From assembly GCA_964501335.1 (NCBI GenBank), contig CAZCTC010000011.1, positions 1 to 64,000 of the forward strand: a stretch of DNA of 64,000 bases, in the 5' to 3' direction. Below, piece after piece: positions 50,011-58,700 of this stretch. A program made the position numbers and the translations under genes. The DNA comes from CAZCTC01 sp964501335 (GTDB taxonomy: Bacteria; Chloroflexota; Anaerolineae; B4-G1; SLSP01). Position 1 is the first letter of the stretch. Every line of letters begins with the position of its first letter. A model generated the notes under the pieces. It was not told the DNA's origin. It did not search any database and saw nothing but the letters and a program-made list of their open reading frames with translations.

Positions 50011-52635
50011 ATGCCGACCAAAGATTCTGCCCAGAACAAGGCGCCGCTGGCGCGAAAGGTTGAGTCGACCGCGACTCCGGCGACGGAGATGCCGGATGTC
50101 CGGTCCCAGCAGGAACTGGGTGAGGCTGTGCAGCGCAGTTCCGGCGGTTCTCAGCCGTTGCGTTCCCGCGATTTGTTGCAGATGCAACGATCTGTGGGGA
50201 ATGCGGCGACGCTGCGGCGGTTGTCGATTCAGGCAAAATTAACGGTGGGGGCGGCCGGGGATCGTTATGAGCAGGAGGCCGATCAGACGGCCCAGCGGGT
50301 TTTGGCGATGCCGGCTCCGACGGCGCAGCGGCAGGTTAAGCCGGCGGCGAGCCGGCTCCCTGCGGTGCAGCGGGATGCGAAGGGGGATCCACGGGGCAGT
50401 TTTGAGGCGGGGGCGGAGGTCGAATCGAAGCTGGCGGGGAGCAAGAGCGGGGGCAGCGCACTGCCGGGCGAGGTGCGGGATTACATGGAGCCCCGGTTTG
50501 GGGTGGATTTCAGCGGGGTGCGGGTGCATACCGACGGGGCGGCGGCGCAGTTGAATCGGCAGCTCAGCGCGCAGGCTTTCACGCACGGCAACGATATTTA
50601 CATGGGCGAGGGGAAGTCGGTCAACGATAAGACTTTGATGGCCCACGAGTTGACGCATACCATTCAACAGGGGGCGGTGCCGCAGACGCAGCGGCTGGCG
50701 CGTAAGACGCTGGCCGAAGGGATTTCCCGGCAGAACGGCGGCGGCTCGATCAATCGCTGGGACGATTTTGAGCATAAGGCGTTTGGGGATTTGGGTGCCC
50801 AAATGGCGATGCAGCATGACTGGAGATTCGATGTCCATGTTCCTAGAAAGGAGCACTGGTTCCGTGAGGCGGAAGCGGCGCATACGGATGCGATCGACCC
50901 GACTTCATTTGGCGTGGGTTCTGCTTTGGATGAACATCGCAAGCCTTCGGATGCAGCCGGAGATGCGAAGTATGGTCAGTTCATGGACAAAACCAATACT
51001 TTAAAAGATTCGCTTAAGACGCAGATGGGAATGCAGGATATGGATGAAGGCAACATTGGAGTTCGCCATTATCCTGGTCGGGTAGGTCCCCGGTGGGGAG
51101 ATAAAAAACGGATGGCGATGGGCGATGCTTCCATGTTGGGTGGCGATTTCCATAAGACGCCGGAAGCTCCCCTGGTGGGCACGGCTGGATTGGAAGAAGC
51201 CACGACGGTAGATCCTACTCAGCTGGCCGACAGCAAGCTGGAGAGCGCCCGAATGGCGGCGATTGCGGCTACCAATGCCAACCATTTCTTCCCTCTGGCC
51301 GGAATGGAGTTTAACGCTCATTATGCCAAAGCTATGAATGCGGCTATGGCGGCCCGGCAACTCTATCAGAACGGCGACCAGGAGGGAGGGCAGAACACTG
51401 CGGAAAAAGCCATGCTCAATCTTGGTTTTGCCTTGCATTTCTTACAGGATTCTTTTGCTTCCGGACATCAGCATCCGCATGCCTTTGAGGATGTAGGATC
51501 GGCGTTAGGTACTGCGGGACTGGCCTGGTGGGGCCCTAACTGCAACAGTTTCCATGATGTGCTCTGTGCTTTGCCTAACGGTTTGCCCGTCAAATATGCC
51601 CGGGCCAATAAGAATTTCCACGGCGATGATTTTTCCACTTCTCAAGATTATGATGTGGCGCGAGAATCTTATCATGCCATCGGCAATGTGCTGAAGGTAT
51701 TGACGGGCCATCTCGACTATAATATTCCAACTCCTGAACCCGGTCAGGGACCGGATATGAATCGGATTATGAACGATCCGGCCAATGCCGAAGCCAGAAC
51801 CATTTGGAAATCGATGATGCAGTATTTTGAGGAGGGGGGCGCTTCTTCCTTCCTGGAAAGGGTCAAGCGGGAACCGGATCAAAAGGAAGTGAAGGATGAC
51901 GACGGCAACACCAAGATGGTCGATAATATTTACACAACCAGCGCCGGTACGGCTTATTTTCCTTCTGATGTGCGCGGCGCGTGGGCCAATGTCCAGGGAT
52001 ATCTAGGAGAAGGGCAGCGGCCGACCACGCCGAAAGAGTTGATGATCGATGCCGCTTTGATCGGCCGTTCAAAGCTGGCCCGGACGAAGAATCGCAAAAC
52101 CGAAACGGAACTGGCTAAAGAAGGCGATCCCGGTAAGGAAAAATATGTGGATATCAGCGTTCCGGACAAGATTGTCCGGGCCACGGGGGACAATCCAGCT
52201 GCTATTCCCACTGATTTGACCAAAAATGAAGTTGTGTTGGTGATGGGAGCTATGATTACGGCCCCTGATTTGTCTCAGGCTCATCAGCATTGGGTCCATC
52301 AGATCCTTGCCGCTCAGGCTCAGAGCCAGAATGTACGGGATGCCGTTAATGAAATCGGGTTTAACAATCTTTTGGGCCAGATTAAGGATGAGGGAGAGAA
52401 GGATCATTTGCTGGAAGCGTTGGCGGGAAAAGGTTATACCGGAGATGGGTTTGTGGCGAAAGTCATTGAACGGCATCATGGGGGAGCTGCCGATGCTCTG
52501 GTGGGGGCCTTGAATGGGCGAGGCGCTATGGGGGAAGTTTCTCACGAGCAATGGGATGTTTTGCGCGGATTGGTTTCAACTCCTATTTATCAACGGATCA
52601 TTCGGGAGCATGTTGAGGGCCATGATGGAGATTAA
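50011..52635 (+). CDS. DUF4157 (eCIS core) protein with zinc-phospholipase-like C-terminal domain
   Basis: This is an 874-aa soluble protein. Residues ~35-72 hold the tag LGEAVQRS...RDLLQMQRSVGNAATLRRL. LTVGAAGDRYEQEADQTAQRVL (77-98) is the usual pre-domain helix. DUF4157 runs ~150-220 with HELTH (212-216), the zinc-metallopeptidase-like motif typical of the family. The C-terminal part has TNANHFFPLAG (H425) and ALHFLQDSFASGHQHPH (474-490), resembling the His/Asp zinc sites of phospholipase C/P1-nuclease-like folds. No signal peptide is present. GGAGGGG precedes ATG 50011. DUF4157 proteins are associated with eCIS toxins and loading; no eCIS genes are in the window. Confidence 0.8.
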   Translation: MPTKDSAQNKAPLARKVESTATPATEMPDVRSQQELGEAVQRSSGGSQPLRSRDLLQMQRSVGNAATLRRLSIQAKLTVGAAGDRYEQEADQTAQRVLAMPAPTAQRQVKPAASRLPAVQRDAKGDPRGSFEAGAEVESKLAGSKSGGSALPGEVRDYMEPRFGVDFSGVRVHTDGAAAQLNRQLSAQAFTHGNDIYMGEGKSVNDKTLMAHELTHTIQQGAVPQTQRLARKTLAEGISRQNGGGSINRWDDFEHKAFGDLGAQMAMQHDWRFDVHVPRKEHWFREAEAAHTDAIDPTSFGVGSALDEHRKPSDAAGDAKYGQFMDKTNTLKDSLKTQMGMQDMDEGNIGVRHYPGRVGPRWGDKKRMAMGDASMLGGDFHKTPEAPLVGTAGLEEATTVDPTQLADSKLESARMAAIAATNANHFFPLAGMEFNAHYAKAMNAAMAARQLYQNGDQEGGQNTAEKAMLNLGFALHFLQDSFASGHQHPHAFEDVGSALGTAGLAWWGPNCNSFHDVLCALPNGLPVKYARANKNFHGDDFSTSQDYDVARESYHAIGNVLKVLTGHLDYNIPTPEPGQGPDMNRIMNDPANAEARTIWKSMMQYFEEGGASSFLERVKREPDQKEVKDDDGNTKMVDNIYTTSAGTAYFPSDVRGAWANVQGYLGEGQRPTTPKELMIDAALIGRSKLARTKNRKTETELAKEGDPGKEKYVDISVPDKIVRATGDNPAAIPTDLTKNEVVLVMGAMITAPDLSQAHQHWVHQILAAQAQSQNVRDAVNEIGFNNLLGQIKDEGEKDHLLEALAGKGYTGDGFVAKVIERHHGGAADALVGALNGRGAMGEVSHEQWDVLRGLVSTPIYQRIIREHVEGHDGD

Positions 52636-52688
52636 CGGTTGATATTCTTCCGGTTTTTCTTTTTCTGCGGAGGAAAGGGATAGTCAGT

Positions 52689-52734
52689 AAGGGGGTGCGG
52701 GCCGTTTGCCGTCTGCACTCCCTTAATCTTTTTT
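52689..52734 (+). terminator. Intrinsic-type terminator after the 50011 gene
   Basis: AAGGGGGTGC and GCACTCCCTT pair with one wobble around a 16-nt loop. AATCTTTTTT follows. The hairpin reaches the stop of the convergent regulator gene, so it may also separate the two transcripts. Confidence 0.65.
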
Positions 52735-55581
52735 GAAGGCCAGCTCGACGGCCTGACGCCAGGATAGTTTTTTCCCCTGTTCCCAGAGGCTGAAGAAGGC
52801 CGCGGGCGGAAAGCCGGCTTTTAAGAGCGCCAGGGCGTGATCGTATTCCGTCCGGTCGATGGGGGAGAGCGCCAGGTGCAGGTCGGCGCGCAGGGTGGCG
52901 GCGGCGGCGAAGAGGGTGACGGCCCGGGATTTTTCTCCGCTTTCCGTTTCCAGGTGGGCGATCCGTTCCAGCGTTTCGGTCAGATCGTGCAGGCGTTCCA
53001 GCTTGCTGAATTGTTCCAGGGCCTGTTGATAGCGTTGCCATGCCCGCCGGGGTTCTTCCCGGCGGGCATCGATGTATCCCAGATTGCTGTAGATGATGGA
53101 TTGGGTGGGGAGATCGTTCAGTTCCCGGGCCAGTTCCAGGGCTTCTTCGAAATGGGCCGTGGCTCGTGCGAAATCGCTTTGATAACGGGCGACGTTTCCC
53201 AGGTTGTTCAATACCATCAGCCGGCCGCGTTTCAAGCCCAGTTCCAGATAGAGGGCCAGGCTTTCCTGGAGATAGCTTTGGGCCTGCTCCAGTGCTCCAG
53301 ATTCCACGCTCGACATCCCCAGGTTGTTCAGGGTCAGGGCGATATTGGGTCGATCGTCCAGTTCCTGGAAGATGTGTAATCCCTCCCGGCCGCGTTCCAG
53401 GGCCAGGTGCAGCTCTCCGCTGTGAGTATCGATCAATGCCAGGGTCGCCAATGTGACGGCGATGTCTTTCCGATTGCCCTGGCGGCGTTGGATGGGCAGG
53501 GCCAGTTCCTGGTATTGTTTGGCCTGGGCCAGATTGCCCTGCCGCCAGGCCAGCCCGCCGGCGCGATTGTAGGCCCGCGCGCGCAGTTCGGCCGGGGCGG
53601 TCCGGGCCTGATCGGCGAGAGCGGCGAGCCATTCACAGCCTTCTCCGGGGGCCTGGATGGTGTCCCAGATGCCGATCATTCCCAGGGCCAGGTGTAAGCC
53701 GGTTTCAAAGGCGCCGCTTTGTCGGGCCCAGTTCAGGGCGGCGATCAGATTGGCATAATCGGCGGCCAGCGTTTGGATCTGGGGGGCCTGGATGGCGCTG
53801 CCGTTTTCTTTTTCCAGACGATCGATCAGGGCGGCAAAGTAATCCAGGTGGCGGTTGAAAATCAAAGCGACATGGCCGCTTTGTTGCAATTTCTCGCCGG
53901 CAAAACCGCGTAGCGTTCCATGGAGCTGGTAACGGTTTTCGGCCGTGATCCGGATCAGTGATTTGGCCGCGAGCTGTTGCAGCATCGGGAAAGCGGCTCC
54001 GGTTATCGCGGCGGCGCTTTCCCGGGTAAAGCCTCCCGTGAAAACCGAGAGAGCGGCAAAACAGCTTTGTTCTGCGGGGGAGAGGCGTTCCCAGCTGCGC
54101 TCAAAAACGGCCCGGAGGCTGCGATGTCGCAGGGGGAGATCCGGCCAGGCGGTGTTCAGCAGATCCAGATTGTGTTGTAGTTGCTGGAAAAGCTCTGCCA
54201 GGGAGAGGTAGGGGACCAGCGCGGCGGCCAGTTCGATGGCCAGCGGATGTCCTTCCAGGAGTTCGCAGATCTGTTGGATAAGATGCAGGTTTTCCGGCGT
54301 TTCGGGCTGTAGGCTTCCGGCCTGTTGGGCCCGTTCCAGGAACAGTTGCAGGGCGGTGCCTTCTTTCTCCGGAGACTGAACGGGCAAGCCGGTCAGCGCG
54401 ATGATCCATTCGGTGGAAAGGTTCAGGCGATCGCAGGAGGTGATCAGGATTTTGAGGTGCGGGGCGGTCTGTAAAAGGTTGGTCAATTGCAGCAGGCTGC
54501 GATGGCGTTCGGCATCGGTGAGCAGGTTTTCGAAGTTATCCAGAATCAGCAGCAATTCCTTATCCTGAAGGTAAGCCGTGAGGCCGCCGGCCGGGTGATC
54601 GAAGGCGGTCTGGAGGGCCTGTTGCAGGCCCTGGGCGGTTTGGATTTCAGCCAGCGAGATGAAGGCGATGCCGTCGAGGAAAAGATAATCGCAGTGTTGG
54701 GCAATTTGAAGGGCCAGGCGGCTTTTGCCGATGCCGCTGGGGCCGGTCAGGGTCAGAAGGCGGCAGTTGGGAAGAGCCAGTTTATGGGCGAGCTGTCCCA
54801 GCTCGGCCTGCCGTCCGATGAAGATGGGGTCCAGGGGGGGAGAAACCTGATAGCGGCGTTCGGTCCGGCGCAGGCGCTGATAGAGTTGCTCGGTTTCCGG
54901 GGCGGGCCGGGTATCCAATTCTTCGAGCAGGATGCGCCGGCAGCTTTGATACTGGCGGATGGCGTTGGTGCGCTGGCCTTCATGGGCCAGCAGATACATC
55001 TTTTGGCGGTGAAAGGTTTCGTGCCAGGGCGCCAGGTTCAGGGCCCGGTCGGTCAGCCCCAGGGCCCGGGGGTAGTTTCCCTGATCGATGTAATAGCGGC
55101 TCAGTTTTTCCAGGGTGTGCAGAGCCTGGGTCAGGCAGATTTCGCGTTGGGATTCCAGCCAGCGGTCGAAATCCGATCCGCTGGAAATCTCCAGGCTGTC
55201 CAGGAAGGGGCCGCGATAGAGAGCCAGCGCGGTTTCCCAGGCCTGGGGATGATGGGGGTGGGGGGCGAGGGTTTCAAATTGCCAGAGATCGACCTGAGAG
55301 GAATTTTGCCGGGAGAAATTGACCGTGCGGCGGTCGATTTCCAGGAAGGTGGGGCAGAGCTGGTTGAGGTTGTGCAGGACGCGGCGGAGGTTGCCCTGGC
55401 CCCGTTCTTCCGGCAGGTCGCTCCAGAAGAAGTTGGTGAGGAAGCTGCGCGAAAGGGGCCGGCGTTGGAGGATGAGGTAGATCAGGAGGGCCAGGGCTTT
55501 GTCGGATTCAAATCCCTGGAGTAAAGCGCCGTCGACTTCGATTTCCGGGAGGCCGAGTGTTTTCAGATAAAAGTTATGCAT
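52723..55581 (-). CDS. BTAD/SARP-type regulator with STAND-like ATPase and TPR tail (paralog 2)
   Basis: This is a 952-aa paralog of the 46924 regulator, the same length with the same domain order. The DNA-binding head starts YLKTLGLPEIEVDG and includes FFWSDLPEERGQGNLRRVLH. The ATPase has GPSGIGKS (Ser for Thr) and LLLILDNFENLL. The TPR tail follows the same repeat phase. It is divergent from the effector-like gene at 55783. As in paralog 1 no ribosome binding site precedes the ATG. Differences are spread along the whole length, which points to an old duplication, or to two copies kept by selection. Confidence 0.9.
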   Translation of the reverse strand: MHNFYLKTLGLPEIEVDGALLQGFESDKALALLIYLILQRRPLSRSFLTNFFWSDLPEERGQGNLRRVLHNLNQLCPTFLEIDRRTVNFSRQNSSQVDLWQFETLAPHPHHPQAWETALALYRGPFLDSLEISSGSDFDRWLESQREICLTQALHTLEKLSRYYIDQGNYPRALGLTDRALNLAPWHETFHRQKMYLLAHEGQRTNAIRQYQSCRRILLEELDTRPAPETEQLYQRLRRTERRYQVSPPLDPIFIGRQAELGQLAHKLALPNCRLLTLTGPSGIGKSRLALQIAQHCDYLFLDGIAFISLAEIQTAQGLQQALQTAFDHPAGGLTAYLQDKELLLILDNFENLLTDAERHRSLLQLTNLLQTAPHLKILITSCDRLNLSTEWIIALTGLPVQSPEKEGTALQLFLERAQQAGSLQPETPENLHLIQQICELLEGHPLAIELAAALVPYLSLAELFQQLQHNLDLLNTAWPDLPLRHRSLRAVFERSWERLSPAEQSCFAALSVFTGGFTRESAAAITGAAFPMLQQLAAKSLIRITAENRYQLHGTLRGFAGEKLQQSGHVALIFNRHLDYFAALIDRLEKENGSAIQAPQIQTLAADYANLIAALNWARQSGAFETGLHLALGMIGIWDTIQAPGEGCEWLAALADQARTAPAELRARAYNRAGGLAWRQGNLAQAKQYQELALPIQRRQGNRKDIAVTLATLALIDTHSGELHLALERGREGLHIFQELDDRPNIALTLNNLGMSSVESGALEQAQSYLQESLALYLELGLKRGRLMVLNNLGNVARYQSDFARATAHFEEALELARELNDLPTQSIIYSNLGYIDARREEPRRAWQRYQQALEQFSKLERLHDLTETLERIAHLETESGEKSRAVTLFAAAATLRADLHLALSPIDRTEYDHALALLKAGFPPAAFFSLWEQGKKLSWRQAVELAFKKD

Positions 55582-55594
55582 GTTTTTTTTTGTT

Positions 55595-55632
55595 TATTTT
55601 TTCGGCGGCTTTCCGAAGCCGTCGAAAAAATG
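55595..55632 (-). repeat. Hairpin-repeat family copy (reverse)
   Basis: TTTTTTTCGGCGGCTTT pairs with GAAGCCGTCGAAAAAAT with a G-T wobble. It begins 14 nt before the start codon of the minus-strand regulator, so it would be within or next to that gene's leader. Confidence 0.75.
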
Positions 55633-55664
55633 GATTTTCTTTTCCCTGGCATGCGCTTATGGGG

Positions 55665-55696
55665 GGATTTTATAACATTTATTTTTGTCGTCAATT
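55665..55696 (-). promoter_or_regulatory. Candidate promoter of regulator paralog 2
   Basis: The block is nearly identical to 49902-49932, including minus-strand TTGACG. It is 6 bp further from the direct repeats than in paralog 1. Confidence 0.5.
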
Positions 55697-55702
55697 GAGC
55701 CG

Positions 55703-55735
55703 GCGAACGATCTCCGAACGATGGCTTTTTATAAT
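55703..55735 (+). promoter_or_regulatory. SARP-type operator and promoter of the 55783 effector unit
   Basis: GCGAACG (55703-55709) and CCGAACG (55714-55720) start 11 bp apart. TATAAT (55730-55735) follows after 9 nt, 47 nt upstream of the ATG. It is expected to drive both the 55783 and 60265 genes. Confidence 0.7.
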
Positions 55736-55782
55736 GGGAATAGGGGGAACGCCCAGAGCCTGTAGCGTGAAAGGGGAGGGAG

Positions 55783-58700
55783 ATGCCAGCTAAAGACTCA
55801 GTTCAGGGAAAAGAACCGTCATTGCCAAAGAGCCAGCCGGCGCCGGCCGGCGAGATGATGGATGTGGGGTTGCAGTCCGGTCTGGGGGAGGCGGTGCAGC
55901 GCAGCTTCGGCGATCCGCGGCAAATGCGGCCGCGGGATGTGGTGCAGCTGCAGCGGACGGTGGGGAATGTCGCTACATTGCAACAAATTCAACGGGTTAA
56001 GAAGCCTACGGCGGTGGGTGAAACCGAAAAGGCTAAAGCGGAGAATTTGAGGGCGCTCGATGCGGATCAGGATCGAGTTCAGGCCGTTCTTGCGTTGCTG
56101 GATTCCGGCAAAGCCTCTTTTGAAAAACTGGCCGAATTGCTCTATGGGATTCAATTTGAGGGAAGAGAAGAGTTTAAAGCTGCTTTGCTTACTCGTATTC
56201 GGATCGCGATTACCCATCCCTGGAAGCAGAAGTATCTGGTCGGCCTGATTGAAAACAAGGGCCAACCCAAACTGGTCGATAAACTGGCTGTGGCGCTGGG
56301 ATTGATTTCCCATAGTTCTGCCGGCGCCTGGCTGGTGCGGCCCGGCGATCCGGATGAATTTTTGCGGATTCTGGAAGGGAGCGATTGGGAGAAGGAACCG
56401 GGCGGCCTGCCGGAATTGATGGCGTTTTTGGAGAATCCGGAGGTGATGCCCTGGTTGAGCCGGTTTGAACGGGCCCGCAGCGCCATTCAAAAGCGCATTC
56501 AGGCTTTCCGGGCCCGCATCCAGAGTCGATTGCCGGCGCCTGAGGTGCCGGCTGATGATCCGTCCGGATTGGTTTCCGTGGTTGAGGTCATTCCGCCCCC
56601 GGTTTCGCCGGAGACGGATCCGGCGGTGGCCCATTTACTGACGATTATCGAACAGTTTGCCGGAGGGGTGGGAAAGGTCGACGCCCACCGGCTTTTTGAT
56701 GAGGTTAAAGGCTGGTGTAAACAGGCCAGCGCTGAGTTCCGTTTGCAGGCGGCCCGGCCGGAAGGGGCGGTGGATTTGAAATTGCGTTCTTATCGTACGT
56801 TAAAGGCGCGCGATCGAGTGCATTTGTTGAATTTGATCCGGGGGGGATTGGATGCCGGGGATCGGCAGATTGGAAAGAAGCTGGGGTTGGGGCTGGAGGA
56901 TCTGCGTAAACCCAAGTCGGCCTGGAAAGAAGAGCTGAAGGCGCAGGAAGGGCTTCCCGGCCAGAGTCCTATCCGTGACAAACAGTCCAGGGCCGGCAAT
57001 GTCGATGCGCTGGCGGAGATGGATTCTCTGCTGGAGCGGGAAAAGGAAAAACGCAAAGGGCGTTTTACCCGTCAACATGGCTTTGCCGGTCGCTTTCGGG
57101 ATCATCACAGTCGGATCAAGGCCCATGTGGACAGCATGACCGACGATCAACGGGAGCAATTTTTGATTACCCGGTTGCCTGTGGATGAGGCGCAGCGCTA
57201 TTGGGATCCAACTCTCGATCAGGAGGCTAAAAAGGTTCTGTTTGAGAAGGCGTTGCAAGCCTTTAAGGGGGAGCTGGTTGCGGATAAGGTGATGAAGGAA
57301 AAAGAAGTCGCCGACATGATCGCCCGTTTCCAGTTTAAGGGAGAACTGGGGGGAGCGTATCGGCAGCTGGTGCGATTGGTGGCCCGGAAGGAGAGCGGCC
57401 AGATGGGGAAGCGAAAGATGGAACACAGCTTTGCCTATCAGGCGCTGGGACTGGCCGCCCGGTTGAAGGGCAATGAACTGGGGCAGGTCCGGTTGGATAA
57501 GGAGCTGTGGGGCAAACTGAAGGAGCTTCTTAAAGATGAAGCGGAAGGCCCGAAGTTCCTGAAGGTGTTTGGCCTGGCGGATTGGGAGAGCGCGCTGGAG
57601 GGCGATAAACCGGACGATCAGGTTAAGAAGGCCGTTTCCGAGGCCGAGAGCAGTCCTTTGCATTGGGCCGAGCTGATCAATCGGCGCTTTGAAGCTCACT
57701 GGCGAGCTACCGGTTTGGCGACCGTTCCCTGGGGCCAACTTGCGGGTATTGTCCGGCAGGCGCAATCGGCCGCCCGGCAGAAAGCGGGGATTCCTTTGGG
57801 AAAATTGCATGCCGGGTTGACCCGTGAGCTGGTTGAGGCGGCCCAAGGATTTATGGATGAAGTCCATGCCAATTTGACGGACAACGTTAAAGGGCGCATT
57901 AAGGGGTCCATTGTAGAAACGGGTTTGAAAGATTGGCGGCGTTATATCACTCCGGACTGGATTATCGACCATTCTTCGATAGGAAAAAATCGCAAAAGTG
58001 AAGTGATTGCGCTTTTTGAAAATGCTTCGCCGACGGATTTGTTGGAGTGGTCCAATTTCCAGGATTTTGAACGGCTTTGGAATGCGTGGATGGCCAGTCG
58101 CAGTCTGGTGCGCCGTCCTGCGGTTGATGGAGACGGTGCCGGTCCGGCGGAGGCGCCGCCGCTCTCTGAAGATGCTGTGGCTCAGGAACGGGCCGCCAAA
58201 GCGGCTCTGGACGGTTTTGTATTTGATCTGCGGCCTTCCATTATCCGGCGTATTGAAAAACATTACGGTTCGATTACCGGTCAGCGGACCAAACCGATGG
58301 TCGAGGTGTTGGGCAAGGCCCGGCGCAAGCTGGCCGGGGCGCTGGTCAAGGAGAAGCTGGTTTCCAAGATCGGCGGTTTGCAGGGCGATCCTGAAGATTA
58401 CAAGATCATGAAGGAACGGCTGGAGGCGTTGTGTGCGTTGGATGAAGCCGAATTGCGCCGCCGGGGAATTCAGTGGGGCGGGCTTTCGGTCAAATCGCAG
58501 CTGGATAAGGAAGCGATCTGGGGCGTCAAAGGGGCGCATCGGCGGATGGGAGCCAAACTGGAGCCGGCCGGCGGGATGGTCAGTGCTCCCGATCTTTCGC
58601 ATGAGGCAACGGAGGATCGCCATAAGGTGATCGATGATTCGGTTACGGAGATGGGCACTTTACGGGAAGAACTGGAACGGCGCGGCGGGGCATTTGAGGC

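Noticed and set aside
2951..55632. Main hairpin family as intrinsic terminators
   Set aside because: The sense strand is followed by AAACAAAAAAACTC, not a U-run, and several copies lie in divergent gaps far from any gene end. Antisense action cannot be excluded.
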